This document shows positions 11,055 to 22,642 of a DNA stretch of 64,000 bases, piece after piece. The stretch is from the NCBI GenBank assembly GCA_914767715.1, contig OU612074.1, forward strand, positions 20,012,062 through 20,076,061, written 5' to 3'. This DNA comes from Membranipora membranacea. Taxonomy: Eukaryota > Bryozoa > Gymnolaemata > Cheilostomatida > Membraniporidae. The translations under genes were made by a program, and so were the position numbers. Numbering within the stretch: position 1 is the stretch's first letter; every line of letters starts with the position of its first letter. The notes beneath the pieces are model-generated. The model saw only the letters and a list, made by a program, of their open reading frames with translations, ran no database searches and was not told the DNA's origin.

Positions 11055-14000
11055 CCATAAACAAAACACACAACACTAAACTGGACACTGAGCATCAAAA
11101 AGTGTCCCTATTAAATACTGTGACGCAAAGACATCTCACTGTGGCAGAAAAAGCAATGATGCATGTGTTTTTTCGGAGTAATCTCCCTTTGATGCAGATC
11201 ATTATATAGATTTTATAGAATTTGATATAGAATAGCAGCAGCAATCTTCTGCAGCACAGGTAACAACTTTATCTATATTCTGTCTAACTCATCACTTATT
11301 TTCATTCAGCAAAAATGGCATAGAACTATTAGCTAAACAGCATATCATACTTGCACAGTAATATTAATTCAAAAGTGGGAGATCTCCATTTACAGGGTTA
11401 CTGCATGTCATTGCAATGTTCCAAGGGTGCGAAGGACCCGAGCGATCCACATGGGGTTTTCATTGATTTTCATTGATCCACATTCATTTTCATTGAATGG
11501 CCATTGTGAGACTGTTTTGGATAAGGTGTCAAAAAATACTAACTTACTTAAGCTATGCAGACCCTACTTGACCAGGCATTCTGCTAAACAATTTTATTTT
11601 CAATTTATTCACTGTTATCTCATTTATGGTATCCATATATATTACAACTTATGTGCATCAAATATCACAAACCCTATTTTCACTCAGCAAAAAAGAGCCT
11701 TGAGAATTGTGGCCAATGTTCAACATATACCTTTTTATTTGTCACCTACTAATGACCTATGTACATCACTTAAAATTTTACCCCTTCCAATACTGAGCAA
11801 TTATTTTACTTGCATTACGGGATTTAAGGCTCTGAATAATTTATCACCTCCATACATCTCTGATTTTTTTGTTACCACACCACACCGATTTCCAAGAAGA
11901 GATACACACTTACTTAAACCTCCATTAGACAACTTAAACCACAAAATAGCAACAAACTTTAATATTTTACCCTCTTCATTGAGAAGCACTCTTACTTTGA
12001 ATATGTTTAAGAAAAGGCTAATGCAACATTTTTTCAGTTTATTGGCATAGTCTTATATTTTTTGTTGAATCTTTGTTTGTATCATTTTTCTTTTTTGCCA
12101 TTTATGTCACATCATGAAAAACATTTGAAATAATGAATTGTTGCTGACAATAAAAGTATATATATGGGGGTTTGAGGGCAGTGTGATCCCAAAACAGGGT
12201 CTGGGATTGATCCCAGCCGTTGGCGCTCTGAGAGCGTTTCCAGCCATTAGGAAGGGCTAAAAACGCATATTTGATCCCAAATAATTTCCGAGAAACATGA
12301 AATTATTTTGGATAAAATCCAGTCACTCAATTGCGATATGGCTTCTAATAATGTATTCACCTTAAAAAGTTATGTATAATCATATCTAATAATGAGCAGC
12401 AAGCCTGATACACTTAGGGATATCAATACAGGCATACACCAGCCATACAAATTACATTTTTGCTGGTAACAAATAGCATGTGGTGGTCTAGCCTGTTATC
12501 GCAAGCTTTGTCATGGGGGGAAGGGGTTCAACAGGGTTATCATGACAGTCAGGGGGGGGGGGGGGTTCATTCAAACATACTTGTCCAAATTAAACTGATG
12601 AATCAACTAATCCAACACACATAATCTTGTAACATTGTATGGTGAAAGATGGATTCCCACAATGCATTTATAGATTGGAATTTTAAAAAGGGGATCACAA
12701 GAAAATACTAAATCCTATTTTAATACTGATGGGAATCAAACCACACTGCATTATGGAATTATTGCTGCAAGGTGATTGTGACTCTGTTTTCAGTCGTTGT
12801 GTTATAGGAAATGTAGAATTCATGGCTAATTACTGGCACCCAACATATATCATGGAATTTTGGCAGACAAATCCTTTTCAACAAAACCTGAAAATAAACC
12901 AATGAAACAATTTGAGCATAATATCGCGTAACAGGTGCACTAGGTATATCAATTTCATGTGGTTGGTGTTGAAATGGTACAACAGCCCACCCAGCCCCTC
13001 ATCGACTGCCTACAACCGCGATCGACATCCCGAACGCCATTCAGGGCTGGCTGTACATAATAGCTGACAAATATCCCCTATAATGGTGTGGAAATCCAAA
13101 GTGGTCAAATTTTTAGTGGTCTATCATATACAATATTTACATTTACATTTTACATTTACAATATATTATCCTTATCTAACCAAAGTTGGGGGGATTCAAT
13201 TTCTTTGTTTTGTCATGTACTTGATTTTTTAATTTCAATCGTTAGTCGTGAGGATTGAGCAGAAATAATGACCACATACAGACTACACTCATCCCATCTA
13301 ACAGCAGGAAGGCTATCATACACCTTGCAGTGCTTTGTGGGAAGATGACATTCTTCCGACAATACAATATAAAGAGCTTTGATGGAGTTGAGAGAAAATC
13401 TTCAATGAGAGAGAAATAAACCACTAGGATGTATTATGGTTTTTTCAGCAAGGTTATTGTGACCCAGTGTTCGGCAGTTGTCTTATAAAAATGAAGAATT
13501 CATACCAAATAATCTCTCGAAGCATTATGTCAAATGGTCCTTCAAATCATTGTATTTAACAAATGGATAACATTGGATAATCCTAAAAAAAACGATGCTC
13601 GGTTTGATTCCAAGTGCAAATAGCTATATATGTTATCATGGCCTTCGAGATGAGACAGTGTAGCCTGCAGGTATACAGTCATCTACATATTCGAAATGTT
13701 CAGTACCATGATTTAGGCTCCAATGGGTAATAAGTTTCAGCATTATATTTACAATCTCTGTTTCACCAACATTTCTATGTCATTTTTGCTCAATCAAAAT
13801 AAGTGATGAGCTAGACAGAATATAGACAAATATGTCAAATAAATGCGTTTTTAGCCTTTCCTAGTGGCTAGAAGCGCTCTCAGAGCATCAGCGGCCGGGT
13901 TTTATCCCGGACACTGTTGGGGGATCACACTGCCCCCCAACTCCCCATATAGATCGCTCGGGTCCTTCGCACCCTCGGAGCATTGCGATGATGTGCAGTA

Positions 14001-14355
14001 TTGCTGTAAATTGAAATCTCCCACTTTGGAATTTAGAGTACTTGGCAAGTAAGATATGCTCTTTAACTAATATTTCTATGCCATTTTTGCTTAATCAAAA
14101 TAAGTGATGAGTTAGACAGAATATAGAAAAGCTGTTACTTGTGCTGCAGAAGATTGCTGCTGCTATTCTGTATTAAATTCAATAAAATCTATATAATGAT
14201 CTGCATCAAAGGGAGATTACTCCGAAAAAACACATGCATCATTGCTTTTTCTACCACAGTGAGATTTCGTTGCGTCACATTATTTAATGAGGACACTGTT
14301 TGATAGGATATTTACTACACAGTGTCCAGTCTAGTGTTGTGTGTTTTGTCTATGG
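11055..14355. mobile_element. Foldback transposon FB1
   Basis: Inverted arms of at least 500 bp: the left runs from CCATAAACAAAACACAC through TCTTCTGCAGCACAGG to GGAAGGGCTAAAAACGC (the last part displaced by a LINE insertion), and the right is its reverse complement ending TGTTTTGTCTATGG. The interior (about 12270-13830) is non-coding and homologous to FB2 at 34640-36290. It contains a 14-G run at 12552-12565. No transposase frame is seen, so this is a non-autonomous or decayed family. Confidence 0.8.
11457..12163 (+). mobile_element. 5'-truncated LINE copy inside FB1
   Basis: Encodes the C-terminal part of the same LINE ORF2 family as the full element at 42917-47370: IYGIHIYYNL, QKRALRIVANVQHIPFYL and HFTCI-like stretches match IYGIRIYGNL, QKRAFRLIANVSHIPYHL and HFTCIFGF. 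It ends with GACAATAAAAGTATATATAT, the same 3' tail as the full copy. ATGGGG at 11451-11456 and 12164-12169 is a plausible target duplication. The reading frame to 12050 is still open, so the insertion is not very old. Confidence 0.85.
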
Positions 14356-14519
14356 TTTGAACTCTGATCTCTCATTCCTGGAATGTGGTTTGGTGGTTTG
14401 GTGGAGTGTAAGCTAGGAGGTTAAGATAGAAGAAGTTGATTAGGCAACATGCTGAATCTTAGCCACTGGCTTTATATTATATATATGAAAAGCAGTGAGT
14501 ATTTATTGAATGTTGCATA

Positions 14520-14880
14520 AACTACTGCTGCCAATCAGGCAAATTTGGGCTCATTGAATTCTGTATTGCTCCAAGATAACTATTTGAGACTTATATCCCA
14601 GAATTGTCACCTTATGGGCAAATAATTTGCACAAACTGATCTTCAAAATCAGAGCATGAGATTTAATTTGATTTAATTTTAATTTTAATTTCCACTAGTA
14701 AGGCGGTAGCTACATCACATGATACAGTAGATAATTAGTTTCATAACCTTATTTTGACGATCAGTTTGTGCAAATTATCTGCTCATCAGGCGACAATGCT
14801 GAGACTGCAGCTTCATTTCATTTGTTTTGAGCTATACAGAATTCAATAAGCACACATTTGGCTGTGTGGCAGCAGTGGTT
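14520..14880. mobile_element. MITE with ~130-bp inverted repeats
   Basis: The left end AACTACTGCTGCC...AATTTGCACAAACTGATC is mirrored by GATCAGTTTGTGCAAATT...GGCAGCAGTGGTT on the right, with a short AT-rich centre. Non-coding. Confidence 0.8.
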
Positions 14881-15039
14881 AAAGTGTAACCTAGCGGGAT
14901 TAAATAATAGAAAGCATTTTGTTTATGAGAATGCGTTAAAATTCTAGCCAGAAGTTTTTTTATATATTTATGGTTTAGTACATCATAATGTGTAACCCAA
15001 TATTATTGGTTTGATGCGGTACTTATGCTACCCGATTAC

Positions 15040-15075
15040 TTGTCAGTCAGTCAGTCAGTCAGTCAGTCAGTCAAA
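15040..15075. repeat. (AGTC)n microsatellite
   Basis: Eight or so uninterrupted AGTC tetranucleotides. Confidence 0.95.
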
Positions 15076-15794
15076 GGCTCTTTCAGATTTAAACGACCAC
15101 CAGGTTCTTTGCATCTGACTCTAGGGGGAGGGGAAGCTCTCACACTGACCAAACTTGTTTGTTGGACCCTGAGCTTAATCCAGCCACTTTTCAATAACAT
15201 TGTACATTGTATTCAACATTAAAAAATGGTTTAATCTGAACCGCAGGATTGAGCAGTATTTTTTTTTATTATCAATATGAACTTTTCACTAGGCACATTA
15301 TGTCATCTTATTGTCAAAGAGACTATGGCAAAATTTGAAAAATTGTTTGTGAGATTATGAAGTTGTCAATTAAGATTGATGAATGATAATATAGATTGTG
15401 GTACATCATCATATCACAATCTGTTCATAAGAAGATGGAGCCTCAAATTTTAAAAATATATGAAGCAAAAATAATAAAGCATTATTTAGTTAAAGATCGA
15501 GAAACTGTGACAGTGATGTGATCCTGTTTACAATGGTCAAAAGAAATGTTGAGCAATCAATAATGTAAAAAGGTGAGAGGGTAAAAACAAAAACAAAATA
15601 CAAGGATTTGTGGATGAGCCAATTTTTATCTGAATGACTTGCAAGATTGGTTTTCAAGTGGTTGGTCGTTGGCCTTTACGGTATTGCAAAGAAAAAAAAT
15701 TACTGTCATAAATATGCCATTGTGTGACTAGAATGAGCAACCAACAAAAATCAACTCTGAGATGATTAAGAACGAGTTATTCATACAAACGGAG

Positions 15795-15906
15795 TACACG
15801 AGCAATCCACCTGGGGTTTTGGGCTGTATGAGCTCCTAACGGGGTCTGGGATGGAGCCCCGGCTACTAATGCTCTGAGAGCGTTTTTAGCCAATAGGAAG
15901 GGCTAA
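15795..15906. mobile_element. Solo fragment of the FB foldback arm
   Basis: Matches the arm segment seen at 11440-11456 plus 12170-12262 in FB1 (GAGCAATCCACCTGGGG, CGGGGTCTGGGAT, CTCTGAGAGCGTTTTTAGCC, AGGAAGGGCTAAA). It lacks the LINE present in FB1, so it shows the pre-insertion arrangement of that arm. Confidence 0.75.
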
Positions 15907-18900
15907 ATTTTAATACTACAGGTAACTTTGTTAACAATAACATTATTGAATTGCACAATTTCTTTTGAATTTGTGTGCAAAGACGTCACCAGTAACCCAT
16001 CAGTAAAAAAATATTGATAGGGCTGTCTTCTCTCAAATCTTGAAGAAATGGTGAGAATTAAAAAAAGTGGAGAGAAGTGGATGTGAAAATCTGGAGGGTC
16101 CACCTTAATAGGGTGACTTTGAAAGTATGTTGAGTTGTTCTCCCTTTTTTTAGCAGGCATCACAGACTACAGGAGTTGTGCTCTCACTTGTGTCAGCATG
16201 CGGCAGCAAATACTTATCCAAGTCATACACTGTGGTGAAAGATAGAAAACATCAGGAATAACACTCATAGCTGTTAGGTCATGTCAATTTTAATATGCTA
16301 AAACAGGGAGACTAAAATATCATGATGAGTGGGTGAATTGCAAAAAGAGGTGACAGACAGAGGAGTAAGTTTATGGTTGAAGAAACAGACAATAGTGATT
16401 TATCAGGTTCGGATTTAACACCTCGCACTAGCCATCATGTCCGCTCTGAAGGGAAGAGACTTTTTTGCCAGAACTTTGTAAAAGAAAGGGGCTATTAATT
16501 ATACCATAGTTCAACCCGGTGTTGACGTATCGACCATGCAGTGGAAACGTCTCCATTTGCGCCTCATTGATATAAAGATTAGATTAGGAGGATTTGAGAC
16601 CGGGCATGATATCCTGAGTTTTATCAGTTATGCTGTTATATTATACAGAATCTAGAACTTGGATATTAGCGTTAGCTTTGTAAAAGAGCTGGTCCTTTTC
16701 TTCATATTGGTGATTATTCACAAAATAATTAAGTTTGCTGGCTAAACATTCAGACTGCAAACTGATACCTAATGTTTATCCTGTTAGGTCACACTCTGCG
16801 AAACAGCTCAGCTATGTCCGAGAAATGAGAGATTAGAGTACAGCCATAGAAGTGACCTTCAGTTGTCGTGATGACTTAGAAATAAAACTGTTTCTTTTCG
16901 TGCGATTTAAAGGCCAAAATTTTTATATCCTCATTATTATCGAGGCTTCTGGCTTCCTAGCTACCATATAATCTAAAACAGTTCGCAAAACCGAATTATG
17001 AGAAGAGTCATATCCATAATGTTAGAAGGGACCGGAATATTATACAATGTTATCACTTATTAAAAAATAAAGTTCTAGGTTTGGTAAATAGTGTATAATG
17101 TAAAACAAATCACATAACCAATTGTGTCCGATCGTGATTCTGAGTTTGTTTGTGTGAGAAACAAAACCTGTTAATTTCTGTTATGCTACAACAGAGAAAT
17201 CAACAACCAGAATAAATTTACTGCCTGCATTTCAGAGTTATCTTTTTTTATTATTTTTTTCAATGTAGGGATTCTAAGTCAAGAAAACTTTGCATAAGTC
17301 TTAAAATCATTTAGCATATAATCCACACCATTTGTTTAATTTGATGTGATACCAAGTATAACCCCAAAGGGATGAATCACTTCCTCATCGGAAATTTGCT
17401 AAGGGAGTTCCCTACGGCAGACGAGCTGCGCCATGGGAGAAAATAATTTCAGATGGCTCAGCTCCGCTAGAGGCAATTTACATGTGGAGCAGCTCGGCTA
17501 GAGGCGATTTATGTGTGGCGCAGCTCGGCTAGTTTCAAAATTTGTAACCAAGAGCACATGATTCCTAATATTGATAGACTTATACATACTTGCTCATCTG
17601 TCGGAATTGATAAATGAGCGGGAATTTATCACAGCTCTATTGTTCAAGATCAAGCTGAAAAAGCAAGAGGACTATTTTACAAGTTGAACTAGGAGTGGGA
17701 GTCACAGTGTTTGAGAAGTTGCTTGAGTTTCCCTACCTATGCATACGATATGGCTGTAAGTATAGTGTAGACATTCTGAAATGAAGTAGTATTTTCCACA
17801 ATAATGTATGACAATTATATTACTGAGCTAGTGATTAAGTATCATGTGAAGCAATGATTGGAAGTGTTGATCTACTTGTACTACCTACTTCTTTCTTCTA
17901 CCAAGGACGGAGTAACAGGCTAAGCTTCTCCTGTTACTCTCTGCTTCTGCGTCAAAAATTGCCAGAGACATACCCAGGTGTTGTATATAGTGCAACGCGT
18001 ATAGTAATGTCTGCTAGATGGAGGGCATATACTGCAAGCGTAGAGAGGGTTTTAGAGCCCATCAAGTTACTTAGTTCAAAGTTTGACTGTGATTGATGTG
18101 TCAGTAATCTGAAAAACTCCCAACAACATGTGTATGTATGTGTACTTTCATTTTACAGCCTGTATGATTATGAAGGAGCATTTTAGAGATTAACCAGAGA
18201 TAAGGCATAGGAATGATATGCAATCATTACCAGACAGACTTAATCTTTGATCATGTGTAAACCTCAACATGTATCAGCATTGCATTGGTAAGACAGTGGC
18301 TGGTTCACTTAGCCGGATTTAAGATGCTGAGACTTCGCCGAGTTAGAGTATTTTCCAATGAACAACAAGAGATCAAGGAGATTTTATACACAACAATAAT
18401 GCTGTCGCACATATACCATATGTCGGTCATATACCCTTGTAACATGACCGTAGGCTGTAGATAAATCAATGTCAAGCTCTGGACTTCAGTTGGTATTCAA
18501 TACTGTTGATGGTGATACCTAGAGAGTTTTTTGCGGTATCAAATAGATAAAAAAACTTCATCAGGGTGCTTGGTCTCTGGGTGCAGGCCCCAGGGAACTG
18601 AGAAGGAGGTTCATTGCGTAAGGCAGTCCTCGCACCGTTCTATACTCTGCTTAAATCCATCAATAGTAACAAGATCGAATGATTCACAGTGTATTTATTG
18701 TGCTTTTAATTTTTATTTTCAGGTACATCGAATATAATATGCATGGCAGCGACAGGTATTCTGGCTCGTAGTCACATTGATCCAACATTTTTGGGTCAAA
18801 CCAAACACCTATCCTTACTCCAACTTTGGATTGATCGATTGATTGGTTTATTTGTCACTCACTTATATGTATGTTGCGAAATTTTTTGTTTGCTACACTG

Positions 18901-18975
18901 CTGTCCACATAGAGCAAAGAAAAAAATATGTAAAAAAAAAGCATGTCATGACATGTCATCGTGGATTGGGTTAAA
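15907..18975. other. No gene recognised
   Basis: AT-rich sequence without long frames, clear splice-linked coding blocks or paralogy to the rest of the window. It includes a short three-copy repeat (TCAGCTCCGCTAGAGG / GCAGCTCGGCTAGAGG type) at about 17440-17535. Short frames at 17854-18096 and 18531-18979 show no family I recognise. Confidence 0.4.
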
Positions 18976-19199
18976 ATAATATTATTGAGGGATAAAATTC
19001 ATGTTGCCTAAAAAATTGTCTTTCCCCCAAGAAGACCGATATTCTAATGTCCTGTATCTTCCTGATGGAAGCTTCGGTAAAAATTCATTTATAAAATGTT
19101 CATCATCATGTATGTAATTTAGTATCAGGTTTTTAGTTCGGTTTTCTATAATGGCATCAAGGTCACTTATGTTTTGATTATTCAGATTATTAGCATCTT
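18976..19199 (-). mobile_element. LINE ORF2 C-terminal fragment
   Basis: The minus strand reads openly for over 60 codons with NEFLPKLPSGRYRTLEYRSS, resembling the extreme C-terminus of jockey/CR1-type LINE ORF2 proteins, then a stop. It abuts the truncation point of unit D. Assignment to a clade is not possible from this length. Confidence 0.5.
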
Positions 19200-19411
19200 T
19201 GAAAAAATATTTTGCTTGCCATGTTCCGCGGAACTATCGGAATAAACAGCACTTCTCTTATATTGCAAATAAATAAACCAATTGTGCCTGAAAATTGTTT
19301 ATGGTCTGCTGTTAGTAGATCAATAATAAATATATGATCCCAGTTTATATATTTTGCACATATAAAGTATGAATTAAATAAACATTTATCAATCTACAAA
19401 TTTACTTTTAG

Positions 19412-19545
19412 GGAAAATAATCAGGACAATGGAAGACCCCAGAGTTATGAGTCATAGCTTTATATACAGCCCCTGTGTAAAAGGTGAGACTCTGATTGTA
19501 CCCCGATACCATTGTATGAAGGTTCTCTACTATAGACTGGAGTAA
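19412..19545 (+). pseudogene. Orphan last exon of a fourth TRIM-NHL-like copy (unit D)
   Basis: A 134-nt exon with acceptor TTTTAG and stop TAA, homologous to exon 8 of A, B and C and still open (begins KIIRTMEDPRVM, ends VLYYRLE). Upstream, 19205-19400 matches the intron between exons 7 and 8, but exon 7 and everything before it is missing. The break at about 19200 abuts a LINE 3' fragment. It is a relic of a fourth gene copy. Confidence 0.75.
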
Positions 19546-21557
19546 CCTTCACTCTACTGACAGATAGAGATGTACATCTTCACTTTGGTAAGTTATATAT
19601 ATATTTATATATCTTTTAGAGACAACCCGGTACCTTGAGGAAAATACGCCTGAACTTGTCTTCTGGTAATAAGTCACAGGTTTTAACTAATTTATACATG
19701 TTGTTGGGTGTTTATAACAAACATCACTTAGTTCATCCAGTCACCCAGTGCAGGCTTCGCTAGAACACATTTTTATTAGATTTCTCCAGATATGGTAGAA
19801 GGGTGCCAACTCTGAATGCTGACAAATAGAATACTTGAAGAAGCTAAATACGGCTGAACTTATTTCCTGGTAATTACGGGAAGGGTTTACTGTGCATCTA
19901 CAAACAATATCCTCTATAACAGTTACATGTTAGAAAGAATGTGTGTATGCTTGATTAGATCTGTCCAGATATGGTAGAGGGGTAGCAACTCTGAATGCCC
20001 ACCAATAGAATTAAACTTGTTCTAAGGTTTCACATTGTTTGTTTTAGGGAAGCAACATAGATGACCAACTCTTCTGTGGTTAGTTGAACATTATTGATAA
20101 CCAATATTAGCAAAAACCTCTGCATCACTTTGTAAAGGAGCAGCCACAGTGATGCCTCACACAATGTCATCAATTGCCATCACTTTCTAGAGAAGAGTCA
20201 ATCACACCAAATCTACAGATAAAAATGTTTGTTCAATGAGAAGCCACCGGCTCAATAACACGTCGCTTGCATATGGCATTTACAGTAAATTGTATATTTG
20301 TGGTGCAACTATGTTTTTCTGATGATCAGCTATATTTTGAATTTGAATTCTTTTTTGGGGATGGTGAGATGGCGCAATCGGTTAGCGCGCTTGCTATTCA
20401 CTGCCAGGCGATAAGTGCCGCAGGAGTTGTGGGTTCGAGCCCCACTGGGGGAGCTTTCATTGTTGATTGTTCTAGCCCCCAGCACCTTCGGGTGTATACC
20501 TCTCCTGAATGTTTTAAATTTTAATCTTGTTTTAATGGCATGACAAACATGCAAATTATAACAAGTTAATATTGAATTACTGTAGTTTTCCAAATTGATG
20601 TGTCATCAGAAGGTCGAAATTTCATCTGGACCATTGAATGGACTACTCACGTGATCAAACCAACCAAAGAAGGACTAGTCAGTCCCTGCAGTGTGTTGCA
20701 TATTCCGATCCTGAAAGACTGCTGGGAAGTCTCATTGATATAAATATATATGAATGGGTAGTATATATGAGAGCACATGAGGGGCTGATAGGGTTGTGAC
20801 TTACCTGTTAGTTAAAAACCTCATGATGACCAAATCACTCTTGTATGAGGGCACTGCGAGTGAATATTTTATTACAAGGAGTTATGTTCCTTTTTAGTAT
20901 GAGAAGACGACTAAGTATTTACGGTCCATGATATCAGGGAGAGTGGGAGGGGTATATCCACCCTCCCTGATGACATGATGCCCCACGCTAGCTCCCCAGC
21001 TGGCCCTCATTAACCTTCACTGATGATTACCCTTAGTAACTTTTCAGATAGATATTCTAATCCTTGTCTTTGAGTCTTCGGCCAAAAATTGCTTTTCAAA
21101 TATTTATGATTTGATACCAGCATTATTATTTCCCACTAGTTATTATTATTATCGCCATAGTTAAATTTATTGATGACACAGGCTTTTAAACTATTTTTGA
21201 TTTAGATTGTAGAGTTTATTGATATTAGTAATGGTAAAGTATGATCTGTGAGTACTCATTCACATTCATCCATCCAATCATTACATACGACCAGAGGTTA
21301 AAAACTTCACTGCCATTCATAATCTTTACATGATAAGTGACTGTTCAATATTAACATTCTTAAAGTTGTAACTTTCATCTTTGATATTATAAGCACTTAT
21401 ATTTGATGTATTTTCTGTCATATAACTGTATAGTAGCTCCTACAGAAGGAGGAGGGAATCAGCAGCATTTGGTCTTAGACTCGTTCAGTCTGATGTGTGA
21501 GGAGGCAGCACTTAAAACAAGGATTTCTCATACCTGGGATATCACATACCTGCTTTT
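19546..21557. other. Unit D downstream flank
   Basis: Pieces match the 3' flanks of genes A-C in order: the TA-rich stretch, the GGTAGCAACTCTGAATGCC segment, a decayed version of the GAAGCAACA frame at about 20045, the GAAGACGACTAAGTATTTACGG segment at about 20905 and a short minisatellite remnant at 21520-21560. A SINE interrupts it. No intact gene. Confidence 0.5.
20360..20516 (+). mobile_element. tRNA-derived SINE (second family)
   Basis: Head with A box TGGCGCAATCGGTTAGCGCG and B box GGTTCGAGCCC, ending CCCCACTGGGGGAGC. A short body with AGCCCCCAGCACC and GTGTATACCTCTCC follows. The central part is too irregular for a normal tRNA anticodon arm, and the body recurs at 33943-34000, which supports a SINE. 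Confidence 0.7.
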
Positions 21558-21723
21558 CATACTGATGAGATTCACTTAGACCCGGATCTAGTTGTACTCA
21601 GTCGGTAGTTGGGCCCTGTTCACTTGCCTTCTTCTCTATGTTACTAGCCTCTGGCTCTTGATGCGCTGGTGGCTGGTTTATAGTTGTGGCTCACCTTCCT
21701 TCAGGGATATCTTGGTAACCCTC
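21558..21723 (-). pseudogene. Gene X exon 2 fragment, unit D, at the BEL insertion point
   Basis: Sequence from CACTTAGACCCGGATCTAG to the BEL/Pao target duplication matches part of gene X exon 2 in units A and B. The BEL/Pao element is inserted at its edge. Confidence 0.5.
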
Positions 21724-22525
21724 TGTAACTGCCCTCCCAGATATGATGGAGTCTCTCACGGGTGCATTTTAGCGTAGTTTATTTTTACACTTGGTAACAC
21801 CGTGAAACTACAATTTGTTATAAAAAGCAGATTAAGATATTGTCAAAGTAGGATTAATGCAGTGTTGGACGTACATAAAATATGATAGATAAAACATTGC
21901 CACAAAGATAAAGTGATGATACAAATGAATTAGACATAATAACATGGTATTTCAAAGATTTTAAAATACTTAAAATCTTAAAATAGCGGATTACTCAAGT
22001 AGCAATAAATTGATGCAATTATTGTATATCAATAAAACAAACGTACCTCTTTCACCCTTTCCAGGAGAGAGTTAGATTGAGTAATAAAGAGAATTTCTAT
22101 AGCATGTATGTAGCAAGTTTAGACGATAAGAGTAAATGTGTAAGTAATATCAGAGAACCTCGTTCGCTGGAGGTTTTGCTAAGAGTGGTCCTGTGGACCA
22201 AAACAGCCCAATTTAAGGGTAAAACGTTAAAAACAAGTGCTGAGAATAGTAAAAATGGGGATTCATCGTCATTGCAAAATGGTGACATCACAAAGGCAGC
22301 GGTGAATCATGTGTCCGGTTGCTTTGTGTAGCAATGTTATAGCAGTTGTTTGTAATTGCTATAGTAAAGCATGATTCGGCTAAATAAAAACATTGTGATT
22401 GAAAGTTGATTTGCTCTGTGGTTATGTGCGTGGCTATGAATACATCGGCAGCAGGGTGTCAGTAAACAAGTTAGCGGAACTAATTTTTATGAAATTTTAC
22501 TATGTGATTCTCAGAAAACACTACA
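21724..22525 (-). repeat. BEL/Pao 3' LTR (left)
   Basis: 802 bp, begins TGTAACTGCC and ends CACTACA on the + strand (TG...CA on either strand). It has a 7-nt insertion near TTATTTTTACACTTGG relative to the other LTR. An 84-codon + strand frame inside is antisense to the element and starts at TTG; not called. Confidence 0.95.
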
Positions 22526-22534
22526 CTCCCACCT
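22526..22534 (-). promoter_or_regulatory. Polypurine tract of the BEL/Pao element
   Basis: AGGTGGGAG on the minus strand directly abuts the 3' LTR (TGTAG...), the expected position for the plus-strand primer. Confidence 0.65.
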
Positions 22535-22642
22535 AAAATTTCAGAAATTTTCAGCAAAGGTTTTTTTTTTTTTATTGTTTACATTTTAATTTTAGTTACC
22601 AGCTTGGAACAATTTCTAAGCTCATTCTTTATGGTTTTTAGT

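Noticed and set aside
17854-18096. 80-codon + strand frame
   Set aside because: Isolated, starts in AT-rich sequence, no family resemblance and no conservation evidence.
20360-20460. Possible tRNA gene (A and B boxes)
   Set aside because: Spacing and the central region do not give a regular cloverleaf, and the attached body recurs at 33943-34000; a tRNA-derived SINE explains it better. The same applies to 41735-41995 and 58315-58573.
22077-22331. 84-codon + strand frame in both LTRs (also 30180-30434)
   Set aside because: Identical in both LTRs only because the LTRs are nearly identical; antisense to the element, no ATG at the start, no recognised product.
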